Assembly: GCF_051811025.1 (NCBI RefSeq)
Contig: NZ_JBPWQE010000001.1
Coordinates: forward strand, 5,704,001-5,768,000
Direction of reading: 5' to 3'
Length of the DNA: 64,000 nucleotides
Source: Tardiphaga sp051811025
GTDB lineage: Bacteria > Pseudomonadota > Alphaproteobacteria > Rhizobiales > Xanthobacteraceae
Part shown: positions 1 to 8,290 of the stretch, piece by piece
Layout of the letters: each line of letters opens with the position of its first letter
Position numbering within the stretch: position 1 is the stretch's first letter
Made by a program: the position numbers and the translations under genes
The notes under the pieces: generated by a model
Told to the model about the DNA's origin: nothing
What the model saw: only the letters and a program-made list of their open reading frames with translations
Database searches by the model: none

Positions 1-375
1 TTCGCGCGACCAGTCCAGCGACAGACCCATGGTCTGCAGCTGCTTCTTCATCGATGCGATGTTCTCATAGGTCCAGGCCTTCGGGGCGACCTTGCGCTCG
101 ATGGCGGCATTCTCGGCGGGCAGGCCGAACGCGTCCCAGCCCATCGGATGCAGCACGTTCTTGCCCTGCGCGCGCTGGAAGCGCGCGACGACGTCGCCCA
201 TCGTATAGTTGCGGACATGGCCCATATGGATGCGCCCTGACGGATAGGGGAACATCTCGAGCACGTAATACTTCTCGCGCGGATCGTCGTTCTTGGTGGC
301 GAAGATCGCCTTCTCGTCCCAGACGCGCTGCCAGCGCGGTTCGGTCTCGCGGGCGTTGTAACGTTCGTTGCTCAT
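1..375 (-). CDS. leuS: Leucyl-tRNA synthetase, N-terminal part (cut by window edge)
   Basis: This is the first 125 codons of cytosolic leucyl-tRNA synthetase, which charges tRNA-Leu with leucine using ATP. Translation from the ATG at 375 reads MSNERYNARETEPRWQ and continues through the class I synthetase HIGH-type signature HMGH inside FPYPSGRIHMGHVRNY, then GWDAFGLPAENAA, both typical of LeuRS near residues 40-80. The rest lies beyond the left edge. About 180 non-coding bases separate it from the next gene, also on the minus strand. The family assignment is firm because the motif block is specific to LeuRS rather than IleRS or ValRS. Confidence 0.95.
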   Translation of the reverse strand, partial: MSNERYNARETEPRWQRVWDEKAIFATKNDDPREKYYVLEMFPYPSGRIHMGHVRNYTMGDVVARFQRAQGKNVLHPMGWDAFGLPAENAAIERKVAPKAWTYENIASMKKQLQTMGLSLDWSRE

Positions 376-557
376 GGTGCTTTTGAAATCCGCCGGCCGG
401 TTCGAGCGCTTCTCAGATCATGGACGCGCGAACGAGGTCGCAAACCGGTGCTTGCTCGGGCTGAATTCGCGCTTGAGGCCGGGGACTAGGCCATAAAAGG
501 CCGCGTTAGGTCAATGGTTTAAGACGAGAAACGGGGCCGCGGCGGGTCCCTGTCGTC

Positions 558-2255
558 TCACCCCGCCAGCGACACGGCCGTGCCATAGGCCCGGACAAAG
601 CCGTGCTCAACCACGGTGTTGCGGCCACGCCGTTTGGCGGCGTAGAGCGAGGCATCGGCTGCCTCGATCAGGTCCCTGGCAGTCTCCAGTGTGGCGGGCG
701 TCGCTGAGGCTACGCCGACACTGACGGTGACCCGCTGATGCGCGCTGGTGGCATGGGGGACCGACAGATTCCAGATGGCAGCGCGCACCATTTCGCCGAT
801 CTGGACGCCGCGGGCGACCTCGGTGCCCGGTAGCAGCAGGCAGAATTCCTCGCCGCCATAGCGGCCGGCAAAGCCCGAGCTGCGATCGGCCAGATTCGAG
901 AGCGCTTCGCCGACGCGCGCCAGGCAGGCATCGCCTTCGGGATGGCCATAGGTGTCGTTGAAGAGTTTGAAGTGATCGACGTCGATCATCATCAGCGTCA
1001 GATGGTCGCCGGACTGCTGGGCTTTCAGCCATTCGAAGTCGAGGCGGCTTTGGAAGCCCCGCCGATTCGCCAGGCCGGACAGCATGTCCACCGATGCCAG
1101 CACCGTGAGCTGCTCGTTGCTGGCGCGCAATTCGCGTTCGCGGCCACGTAGTTGCGCTGCCATCCCGTAGAATGCGCGTGCCAGCGGCACGAACTCGGCC
1201 GGCAACGTGTTGCGCGCAACGCGCGCCGACCAGTCACCGCGGCCAAACCTCTGCGCCATGGTTTCCATCATCTGGATCGGCTTGATGATCAGTCGCTCCG
1301 CAACCACAAGCGCGCCAAGCAGAACGAACAGGCAGACGAAGGCGAGCTGCAAATAAGCCGTGCGGATTTCGCGATCGGCAACCGCCGAGACTCGGGCCTC
1401 GTCGATGCTGACGATCAATTGCGCGCCGGTACCGGGGATTGTCGCGAATGATACGGCGCGCTGTGAACCGTCACTGGCGCTGAATGACAGCGAACCGGTC
1501 TGCTTATCTGTATTGCGCAGATGCGCTTCGATCATCGTCAATAGAGCAAGGTCTTCCATCGGCCGACCGATCGCGCTGGCGTTTGTCGGCGGCGCTGCAA
1601 GCACGGTGCCGGCATGATCGACCAGCAGTGTCGTGACACCGGGCCGGTCGCCGAGATTGCCCATGATCTTCGACATCCAGTCGAGATTCACCGCCGCCAA
1701 TACCACGGCATCGTCGTCCTTGGTCAGGCCCGGTGCGAGATAGGCAGCCATCACCGTTGGTTGGTTCGTCAAGCGGCTGAACAGATAATCGCTGACGACA
1801 AACTCACCGGTCGCTATCGCTTTCTTGAAATAGGGGCGATCGCTGAAATCGAATCTCTGCTCGATGACTTCCGGCCAGGTCGAGCACATGGCGATGCCAT
1901 CCGCGCCGGCCACTGTCAGGCTGCGCAGCCACGGCATATCGCCGCGGAGGCTCGCCCGCATAATGGCGCAGCTCCGATTCACCTGAGCGGCCGACGTATA
2001 GATGTAGGCGGATGATTTCAGCACGGCCTCGATCGAGGCGAAGACTTCGCGCTGTGCATCGGCGCTGTGCTGGGCGACACCAGCGAAATCACGCGCGGCC
2101 GTCGCGATCTGGTGGGTGCGCGTCGCATCGAGTGAGCGAATTCGCTCCGCCATTAATGGCCCGACCAGAATGAGGGCCAACAGGACCAGTCGAGCGCGAA
2201 TACCGAGAGCTCCCCTAAGCCTCGCTTTATTGCGGTTAATACCGATGCGTGACAT
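558..2255 (-). CDS. Membrane diguanylate cyclase (sensor, HAMP, GGDEF)
   Basis: A 565-residue inner-membrane protein predicted to make cyclic di-GMP from GTP. In order: transmembrane helix about 21-36, a periplasmic sensor region about 40-295 resembling double-Cache domains, a second helix about 301-323, a HAMP-like linker, and a GGDEF domain from about 385. The active-site loop is GGEEF at 467-471, and the usual substrate motif appears as VDMLSGLANRR. The allosteric inhibitory site five residues upstream of the loop reads RSSG instead of RxxD, so product inhibition may be weak. No EAL domain is present. The input signal cannot be named from the sequence. It is divergent from the YggS gene with 75 bases between the starts. 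Confidence 0.9.
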   Translation of the reverse strand: MSRIGINRNKARLRGALGIRARLVLLALILVGPLMAERIRSLDATRTHQIATAARDFAGVAQHSADAQREVFASIEAVLKSSAYIYTSAAQVNRSCAIMRASLRGDMPWLRSLTVAGADGIAMCSTWPEVIEQRFDFSDRPYFKKAIATGEFVVSDYLFSRLTNQPTVMAAYLAPGLTKDDDAVVLAAVNLDWMSKIMGNLGDRPGVTTLLVDHAGTVLAAPPTNASAIGRPMEDLALLTMIEAHLRNTDKQTGSLSFSASDGSQRAVSFATIPGTGAQLIVSIDEARVSAVADREIRTAYLQLAFVCLFVLLGALVVAERLIIKPIQMMETMAQRFGRGDWSARVARNTLPAEFVPLARAFYGMAAQLRGRERELRASNEQLTVLASVDMLSGLANRRGFQSRLDFEWLKAQQSGDHLTLMMIDVDHFKLFNDTYGHPEGDACLARVGEALSNLADRSSGFAGRYGGEEFCLLLPGTEVARGVQIGEMVRAAIWNLSVPHATSAHQRVTVSVGVASATPATLETARDLIEAADASLYAAKRRGRNTVVEHGFVRAYGTAVSLAG

Positions 2256-2330
2256 CTTCGATCCCTAAGCCCCGCGGACATAGGTACTCCAAAGCCTTCA
2301 AAAAGCCTTTCCCGGATTCGTTAAACTGCA

Positions 2331-3059
2331 ATGGATCTCAAGAAAGTTCGCGCCTTGGTTGAAAATAAATCCGTGCAAGAGTCGTCGAGCGTAACGCCTT
2401 CTTTACCAACCGGCGGACTCGCATCGGTCGAGTACGATATCTTCCGCGCGTGTAACGAAGCGCGGCGGGATCGCAGTTCTGTGACTTTGATCGCGGTGTC
2501 GAAGACCTTCGAGGCTGATGCAATTGCGCCCGTGATCCAGTCCGGTCAGCGTGTGTTCGGCGAAAATCGCGTCCAGGAGGCAAAATCCAAGTGGCCGGCG
2601 CTGATCGCCACTCAACCCGCGATTGCGTTGCATCTGATCGGGCCTTTGCAGTCCAACAAGGCCAAGGAAGCGGTCGCCTTGTTCGATGCGATTCACTCGG
2701 TCGATCGCCCGAGCATTTGCGAAGCGTTAAGCAAGGAGATGAAGGCGCAGCAGCGGACGCCACAGCTCTTTGTACAGCTCAACACCGGTGAGGAGCCGCA
2801 AAAGGCCGGCATCGCGCCGGGCGAGGCCGATGATTTCCTGGCCCGCTGTCGCGATACATATGGGCTGACGATTTCCGGATTGATGTGTATTCCGCCGGTT
2901 GACGATGCGCCGGCACCGCATTTCGCGCTGACAGCGAAGATCGCTGCACGTAACGGATTGACTGGGTTGTCGATGGGCATGAGTGCCGACTTCGCCATCG
3001 CCATCCAGTTCGGCGCGACTCATGTGCGCGTCGGCTCGGCGATCTTCGGGAAACGGTAG
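2331..3059 (+). CDS. YggS/PLPBP family pyridoxal-phosphate homeostasis protein
   Basis: A 242-residue single-domain PLP-binding protein of the alanine-racemase-like barrel fold. Family members bind PLP without known catalysis and keep vitamin B6 and amino-acid pools balanced. The PLP lysine is K58 in LIAVSKTF. FGENRVQEAKSKW, HLIGPLQSNKAK, LSMGMSADFAIAIQFGATHVRVGSAIFG are the standard blocks, with MGMS and R(V/I)G for phosphate binding. The N-terminus carries about 30 non-conserved residues before the barrel, so an internal start is possible. It is monocistronic as far as can be seen, opposite to the diguanylate cyclase gene. Confidence 0.92.
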   Translation: MDLKKVRALVENKSVQESSSVTPSLPTGGLASVEYDIFRACNEARRDRSSVTLIAVSKTFEADAIAPVIQSGQRVFGENRVQEAKSKWPALIATQPAIALHLIGPLQSNKAKEAVALFDAIHSVDRPSICEALSKEMKAQQRTPQLFVQLNTGEEPQKAGIAPGEADDFLARCRDTYGLTISGLMCIPPVDDAPAPHFALTAKIAARNGLTGLSMGMSADFAIAIQFGATHVRVGSAIFGKR

Positions 3060-3258
3060 TTCTTCTCTCACCTCTCTCACTTCCGGTAATGGGCCGTTGG
3101 CGCTTTGCCTGAAGTGAAAAGTTCCCGACCGCGCGCCTGAAGGTGCGCCATAATGTCGCACCAATCCGTCTCGACTGTGTCCGACGCGGGACCCAGCCCC
3201 GCGAGAGGGACAGACATGCTACTTTCGCTCCGCCACTTGGCTTCTGGCCACGCTGACC

Positions 3259-4302
3259 ATGCCGGTCGTTGCCATGGCGCAGATCATCAGCATCACGATT
3301 GCTCCACCGGAACTGCCGGTCTACGAGCAGCCCGCCATTCCCGCGCCTGGCTATATCTGGACGCCCGGCTTCTGGGCCTATGGTCCGGACGGTTACTACT
3401 GGGTGCCCGGCACCTGGGTCGAGCCGCCTCAGGTCGGCCTGTTGTGGACGCCGGGCTATTGGGGCTGGCATGGCGGCTATTACGGCTGGAACGCCGGCTA
3501 CTGGGGAACGCAGGTCGGTTTCTACGGCGGCGTCGATTACGGCTACGGCTATGGCGGCGCTGGTTATGGTGGTGGGCGCTGGACCAACGGCGTGTTCGCC
3601 TACAACCGAACCGTCAATAACTTCGGCGGCGTCGCCGTCACGAATGTCTACAACCAGACCATCGTCAACAATACGACCAACATCACGCGGGTCAGTTTCA
3701 ACGGCGGCGCTGGCGGCACAACCGCGCAGCCGACGCCGCAGGAGCAGGCCGTCGCGCACCAACCACACATCGCGGCAACGGCTGTACAAACCCAGCACGA
3801 ACATATCGCGAGCACCAACAGAGCGCTGCTCGCGTCCGAAAATCATGGCCGTCCGGCGATTGCGGCGACTGCCAAGCCGGGTGAATTCGCTGGCAAAGGT
3901 GTCGTGGCAGCGCGGGAAATTGGGCCGGCTGCCGCGCGGCCGGCGGCGACGTTCGTGCCCGCGGCACTTCCTTCGACCGGCGCCAAACCGCCTGCAAACA
4001 GGCCGGTTGCGAACGCAATGCCTGAGAACAAGGGGCCATCGGCGGCCGTCGCACATGCGACGACCAATGGCGCAGTCCCGCCGAACGCGCTGAACACGGC
4101 AGCCAAGCCGCTTACGGTCAGGCCGCCTGTCGCCCCGCACCCGGCGGCTCCCAGGATGGCCGCTGTCGCGAAACCGCCGGCCCCGCCGCATGTTGCCGCC
4201 GCGCGGCCAGCGCCGCATCCGGTTGCAGCTCGTCCGGCTCCTCATCCTCCGGCGCGGCCGAAGGCGCCGCCGCATAACGATCCGCACAGGAAGCCGGAGT
4301 AA
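3259..4302 (+). CDS. Exported YXWXGXW-repeat protein (start uncertain, possible frameshift)
   Basis: A 347-residue open frame. The N-terminal third carries aromatic repeats of the BcpO/YXWXGXW type: YIWTPGFW, YYWVPGTW, LLWTPGYW, then a Gly/Tyr-rich stretch. The last 200 residues are Ala/Pro/Lys-rich and low in complexity. In-frame codons upstream of ATG 3259 encode CYFRSATWLLATLTMPVVAMA, a convincing signal peptide with cleavage before Q, but this part has no in-frame ATG, GTG or TTG. An ATG with the purine-rich box GAGAGGGA lies at 3216, one base out of frame. The protein is therefore probably exported, and the true start is either frameshifted in this strain or mis-sequenced. Function is unknown; surface or envelope roles are only assumed for the family. 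Confidence 0.75.
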   Translation: MPVVAMAQIISITIAPPELPVYEQPAIPAPGYIWTPGFWAYGPDGYYWVPGTWVEPPQVGLLWTPGYWGWHGGYYGWNAGYWGTQVGFYGGVDYGYGYGGAGYGGGRWTNGVFAYNRTVNNFGGVAVTNVYNQTIVNNTTNITRVSFNGGAGGTTAQPTPQEQAVAHQPHIAATAVQTQHEHIASTNRALLASENHGRPAIAATAKPGEFAGKGVVAAREIGPAAARPAATFVPAALPSTGAKPPANRPVANAMPENKGPSAAVAHATTNGAVPPNALNTAAKPLTVRPPVAPHPAAPRMAAVAKPPAPPHVAAARPAPHPVAARPAPHPPARPKAPPHNDPHRKPE

Positions 4303-4386
4303 CCGATCAGTCTGGCCGGGTCATTCAATCTCCGGTCAGATCTTCCCGTCTCTTCTAAAAATCTGAAGGCTGGGTCTGCACCAGAT

Positions 4387-4956
4387 TTAGCCGATGACGA
4401 TGCGCGTTTGCGGTCCGATCCGGGCCAGCAGCCGCAGCATGGCTGGCTTGGTCATCGCAACACAGCCAGCGGTCGGCGCGAATTTCTGGCGTGCGAGATG
4501 CAGGAACACTGCGCTTCCCCGTCCGGCGATCCGCGGCCGGGTGTTCTGGTCGATCTCGATGATGAAATCGTAGAGATGATCCTCGCGGGCCAGTCGGTCG
4601 CCGTCATTTCCACGATCGAGGCGCACAGGCCGATTGTAGTGCCGGTCAGATGGATCCTCGCACCAGCCATCCGTGGGGGTGATCGGGCGGATTGGCAGAA
4701 AGCTACGCGGACGTGGATGGCGGTCGGCTCGCCACCACAGCCGGATGGGGCGAAACGTCCCACGCGGCGTTCCGCCATCGCCTTCGCGTTTGTTCGCCTT
4801 GATTCCGCCGCGGCCGAGCGCGACGGGTATGGTTGTGTGGTCGGTCGTCAGCCATCCACGGAGTCTGTCTCCGGCTGACGCGCGAATGTGAACCATAGTT
4901 AGCGGTCGATCACGCAAGCTTGTTCGATAAGTGTCTGAAATAACGAGACTTCCCAT
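4387..4956 (-). CDS. L,D-transpeptidase (YkuD-like) family protein
   Basis: A 189-residue protein with a YkuD-type catalytic region: VALGRGGIKANKREGDGGTPRG near the front and FLHLARQKFAPTAGCVAM towards the end, giving the His and the catalytic Cys in TAGCVAM. Such enzymes make 3-3 cross-links in peptidoglycan or attach proteins to it. No clear signal peptide is seen at either candidate start; the second Met (ATG at 4896) aligns better with where the domain begins, but it lacks a clear ribosome-binding site, while a GGCGGAG box lies upstream of 4956. It is convergent with the YXWXGXW gene. It is one of three such proteins in the window. Confidence 0.82.
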   Translation of the reverse strand: MGSLVISDTYRTSLRDRPLTMVHIRASAGDRLRGWLTTDHTTIPVALGRGGIKANKREGDGGTPRGTFRPIRLWWRADRHPRPRSFLPIRPITPTDGWCEDPSDRHYNRPVRLDRGNDGDRLAREDHLYDFIIEIDQNTRPRIAGRGSAVFLHLARQKFAPTAGCVAMTKPAMLRLLARIGPQTRIVIG

Positions 4957-4975
4957 CCGAATCGCGAACTCCGCC

Positions 4976-5003
4976 TTGCTATTTACCGCAAATGTTCTAT
5001 TTC
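4976..5003 (+). promoter_or_regulatory. Possible sigma-70-type promoter of the response-regulator gene
   Basis: TTGCTA, a 16-base spacer and TATTTC lie in the AT-richer 190-base space upstream of the OmpR-type regulator. The match is moderate and the implied leader would be about 135 bases. It is the best candidate in the interval but is weakly supported. Confidence 0.3.
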
Positions 5004-5145
5004 GCGCTGCAGCAGTACATTCGCCGGGAATGTCGCTGATTTTGCGCTAGAATATGCGCTAACGGCGAAGCCTGTCACGATTTCTGGCCCACTGTTTCAG
5101 CGCGGCGTACAACGCTCCGCCGCAGCCGTTCAAAGGATTGTCGCA

Positions 5146-5832
5146 ATGCCCAATGCCCGCAAGATCCTGATCGTGGATGACGATACTGATTTGCGCGAGG
5201 CGCTGGTCGAGCAGCTGTCGCTGCACGAAGAGTTCGAGGCCTCCGCTGTCGACACCGGCGCCAAGGGCGCTACCGCAGCCAAGGCCAATTCCCCCGATCT
5301 GGTCCTGATGGATGTCGGCCTGCCCGATACGGATGGTCGCGAAGTCGTGCGCAGCCTACGCAAAGGTGGCTTCAAGGCGCCGATCATCATGCTGACGGGA
5401 CACGACACCGATTCCGACACCATTCTCGGTCTGGAGTCCGGCGCCAATGATTATGTCGCCAAGCCGTTCCGCTTCGCCGTGCTGCTGGCGCGTATCCGTG
5501 CGCAGCTCCGTCAACACGAAGCCAGCGAAGACGCTGTTTTCACTGTCGGTCCCTATAGTTTCCGGCCTGGCTCCAAGATGCTCACCGGCGCCAATGCCAA
5601 GAAGGTCCGCCTGACCGAGAAGGAAACCGCGATCCTGCGCTTCCTGTATCGCGCCGGCCAGTTGCCGGTGTCGCGCGAGACGTTGCTGCAGGAAGTCTGG
5701 GGCTACAATTCCGGCGTCACCACGCACACGCTGGAAACGCATATCTATCGGCTGCGTCAGAAGATCGAGAAGGACGCCGCCAATCCCGAAATCCTGGTGA
5801 CGGAAGCCGGTGGCTACAAGTTGGTGCCGTGA
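5146..5832 (+). CDS. OmpR-family response regulator
   Basis: A 228-residue two-domain regulator. The receiver domain has the acidic pair DDD at 11-13, phospho-acceptor D56 in LVLMDVGLP, the switch Thr in MLTGHD and the conserved Lys in VAKPF. A winged-helix OmpR/PhoB DNA-binding domain follows from about 130, ending with HIYRLRQKIE and GGYKLVP. No histidine kinase gene is adjacent, so it is an orphan here. A cNMP-domain protein follows on the same strand 72 bases downstream, which suggests a possible transcription unit. The regulon cannot be inferred. Confidence 0.93.
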   Translation: MPNARKILIVDDDTDLREALVEQLSLHEEFEASAVDTGAKGATAAKANSPDLVLMDVGLPDTDGREVVRSLRKGGFKAPIIMLTGHDTDSDTILGLESGANDYVAKPFRFAVLLARIRAQLRQHEASEDAVFTVGPYSFRPGSKMLTGANAKKVRLTEKETAILRFLYRAGQLPVSRETLLQEVWGYNSGVTTHTLETHIYRLRQKIEKDAANPEILVTEAGGYKLVP

Positions 5833-5904
5833 TACGATTGGGGAGCCGATTCGCCATTAGCTGTTCGGTGCCCTCCTTCGCGCGTCCCGATCACACGGTT
5901 CTAC

Positions 5905-6354
5905 ATGTCGATCGATGATGATGTAGCCCTGCTTGAGCGCGTCCCGACATTGCGCCTGTTGGGTATCGCCGCTTTGCGCGTGATCGCGATCGGCTCCGAA
6001 CAGCAGGAATTTGCACGGGGCTCCGTGTTGTTCCGGCAGGGCGACGATGCCGATTGCGGCTACGTCGTCCAAACCGGCGCATTCCGCATCAGTCTCGACG
6101 ACGGCAGCGATCATGAAGTGATCGCAGGCCCCGGCACATTGATGGGCGAACTTGCATTGCTGGTGGCGATGCAGCGACCCTCGACGGCGGTCGCCACGGA
6201 ATATTCCAGCACGATCCGGATCACACGCAGCCTGTTTCAGCGCGTGCTCGACAGCGATCCCGCTGCCGCGCGCCGTCTGCGTGACGACATGGCGACCCGC
6301 GTCAGCCAGCTCGCCAGCGACGTGACGTTGATCGGCGCCAAGCTCAGCCAGTAA
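5905..6354 (+). CDS. Stand-alone cyclic-nucleotide-binding (CRP-like) domain protein
   Basis: A 149-residue protein consisting almost only of a CRP/cNMP beta-barrel domain: FARGSVLFRQGDDADCGYVVQTGAFRI, then GTLMGELALLVAMQRPSTAVA, corresponding to the phosphate-binding cassette with GE and a downstream R-P-S-T. The C-terminal helix-turn-helix of CRP/FNR regulators is absent; the chain ends after a helix containing VTLIGAKLSQ. It therefore probably acts through a protein partner rather than by binding DNA. The response regulator just upstream is a candidate partner by position only. It is convergent with xthA, with 6 bases between stops. Confidence 0.85.
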   Translation: MSIDDDVALLERVPTLRLLGIAALRVIAIGSEQQEFARGSVLFRQGDDADCGYVVQTGAFRISLDDGSDHEVIAGPGTLMGELALLVAMQRPSTAVATEYSSTIRITRSLFQRVLDSDPAAARRLRDDMATRVSQLASDVTLIGAKLSQ

Positions 6355-6360
6355 CTGATA

Positions 6361-7176
6361 TCAAAGCTCCAGCACCGTCGTGACCGGTACGTGGTCTGAT
6401 GGCCGTTCCCATCCGCGTGCATCACCGGTCACGGTGAAGTCGCGGATTGAATCTTTCAGTGCGGACGACACCCAGATGTGATCGAGGCGGCGGCCGCGAT
6501 TCGACGCTGCCCAGTCGGCGGCTCGGTAGCTCCACCACGTGTAGATCTTTTCCGACAGTGGAATGCGTTCGCGCGCGACGTCGATCCAGTTGCCTTCGCT
6601 CTGCACGGCGAGCAGCTTTTCGCACTCGATCGGCGTATGCGACACAATCTTCAGCATCTGCTTGTGCGACCACACGTCATTCTCATGTGGCGCCACGTTG
6701 AGATCGCCGACCAGGATGTGACGCGCGTCGCCGCGCGGATGCAGCGGCTCGCAGGTCTTCATCTCGTCGAGGAACGAGAGCTTGTGCGCGAACTTCGCAT
6801 TCACGTCCGGATCCGGAACGTCGCCGCCGGCAGGCACATAGAAATCATGCACGATCAGCGGCACGGCCATGCCGGCCTTTTCGCCGAACGATACCGAGAT
6901 GTGGCGTGAGTCCAGATTGTTGCAGAACACGCGGATGTCGCTGCTCTCGAACGGAAGTTTCGAGACGATGGCGACACCGTGATAGCCCTTCTGTCCGTTC
7001 AGCACGACATGGTCATAGCCGAGCTGTTTGAAGCGCTTGAGCGGAAAGGCATCGTCCGGGCACTTGGTTTCCTGCAGACACAGCACATCCGGCTGCATCT
7101 CTTCGAGAAACTTGGCGACAAGGTCGATGCGCAATCGCACCGAATTGATATTCCAGGTAGTCAGGGAAAAACGCAT
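6361..7176 (-). CDS. xthA: Exodeoxyribonuclease III (AP endonuclease)
   Basis: A 271-residue protein of the exonuclease-III family (endonuclease/exonuclease/phosphatase fold), which cleaves DNA at abasic sites and removes 3' blocks in base-excision repair. Seen motifs: TTWNINSVRLR at the start, CLQETKCPD with the metal-binding Glu, LVGDLNVAP with the Asp-Asn pair, RRLDHIWVS and SDHVPV with the catalytic Asp-His. Length is normal for the family. The start ATG at 7176 gives the canonical MRFSLTTWNINSV N-terminus. Confidence 0.95.
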   Translation of the reverse strand: MRFSLTTWNINSVRLRIDLVAKFLEEMQPDVLCLQETKCPDDAFPLKRFKQLGYDHVVLNGQKGYHGVAIVSKLPFESSDIRVFCNNLDSRHISVSFGEKAGMAVPLIVHDFYVPAGGDVPDPDVNAKFAHKLSFLDEMKTCEPLHPRGDARHILVGDLNVAPHENDVWSHKQMLKIVSHTPIECEKLLAVQSEGNWIDVARERIPLSEKIYTWWSYRAADWAASNRGRRLDHIWVSSALKDSIRDFTVTGDARGWERPSDHVPVTTVLEL

Positions 7177-7242
7177 GGAAATCCGATGGTGAGACGGCGC
7201 AAGCGCGCCTGCTCATCATGAGGGCATCACCTGCAGCGAAAA

Positions 7243-8097
7243 CTAATTCGCGCCGCTGGTGGGATACTTGGTGAAGTCGATCTTGAACAGCCCCGGGTCG
7301 GGCTTTTTCGCGGTATCGAGATTGTAGATCGCGACCGTGGTGTCATAGCCCTGCGGGTCGGTGACGGTCCACTGCTTGAGCTGGCCATCCTTGGTGCCGA
7401 CCATCAGCATCAGGCGCGAGGTGCCGACCAGCGCGTTCTTTTCCTCAATGGTCACCGACGTATAGAGGTCGTCAGCGGTGACGGCGACCACATTGGTGTC
7501 CTTCATCAGGTCGATGCGATCGGACAGCAGATAGCGCAACGGTGTCTGCGACAGCGGGTAGATGTCCTGGGTTGCCAGCTTGGAATCGCGGACGGCGAGC
7601 GACTGGCCATCGGACACCATGGCGATGGTCGTCGGCGCATCATATTCGAAACGGACCTTGCCGGGCTTCTGGATGAAGAAGTCACCGGTGGTGCGGCTGC
7701 CGTCTGGCCCCACCTGAACAAAGTTACCGCTCAGATTGCTGAGTGATGACAGATAGCTGCTTACTTTACTTGCCTGGGCCTTTTGATTGGCGTCGAAGGT
7801 CATGAAAATGCTGGCGGGAACGTTGCGGCGAGGATCCGGAATGATCGGATTCGGTGGCGTGGATGTCGTCGCCGATGTCTTGGGTGCAATTGCGACCGGC
7901 GGCCGAACGGCCTGGGGCTCGGAAGCCGACATCTGGAAACTGCCATTGCTGCGCGCCAGCGGTGCAGGTCGCGGCAAGGGGATTGATTGGGCGTAGGCCG
8001 AGGGCGCCACAATGGCGGCGACAAACGTCGCGACGAGGCCGGCTGCGCCGATGCGCAGGAAAGACCGGTCTGCGGCGTGATGGGTCGGGCGTCTCAT
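7243..8097 (-). CDS. lolA: LolA-like outer-membrane lipoprotein carrier protein
   Basis: A periplasmic LolA-fold protein that would carry lipoproteins from the LolCDE machinery to the outer membrane. From the ATG at 8097 (284 residues) it begins with a signal peptide, hydrophobic FLRIGAAGLVATFVAAIVA and cleavage after SAYA at 36. A Pro-rich linker follows, then the domain: NLSGNFVQVGPDGSRTTGDF, FIQKPGKVRFEYD and LRYLLSDRIDL. The frame stays open upstream to 8286 without a stop, so a longer form exists on paper, but it would bury the signal sequence; the start at 8097 is preferred. It lies downstream of ftsK on the same strand, as often in alphaproteobacteria. Confidence 0.88.
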   Translation of the reverse strand: MRRPTHHAADRSFLRIGAAGLVATFVAAIVAPSAYAQSIPLPRPAPLARSNGSFQMSASEPQAVRPPVAIAPKTSATTSTPPNPIIPDPRRNVPASIFMTFDANQKAQASKVSSYLSSLSNLSGNFVQVGPDGSRTTGDFFIQKPGKVRFEYDAPTTIAMVSDGQSLAVRDSKLATQDIYPLSQTPLRYLLSDRIDLMKDTNVVAVTADDLYTSVTIEEKNALVGTSRLMLMVGTKDGQLKQWTVTDPQGYDTTVAIYNLDTAKKPDPGLFKIDFTKYPTSGAN

Positions 8098-8290
8098 CAA
8101 GGCGTCGTCCTGCTCGGCGGGTTCGGCGCATTTTACCGCGCTTTGCGTCAGAATGGGTACCGGTTTTGCGGTCCGGCCGGCGGTCTCTTGCGCCCCCGTC
8201 GCGGCTGGCGCCGCCAGCGCAGGCGCTAACCCGGAGCTGTGGCGATTTCGCGACTCGAAAGCGGGATTGTCCATCGGCAGGGTCAAACTC

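Noticed and set aside
2779..4287. 502-codon minus-strand open frame
   Set aside because: Arg-rich shadow of the YggS and YXWXGXW genes with no domain.
8098..8286. N-terminal extension of LolA
   Set aside because: The frame is open, but using it would place the signal peptide about 65 residues in; ATG 8097 explains export better.
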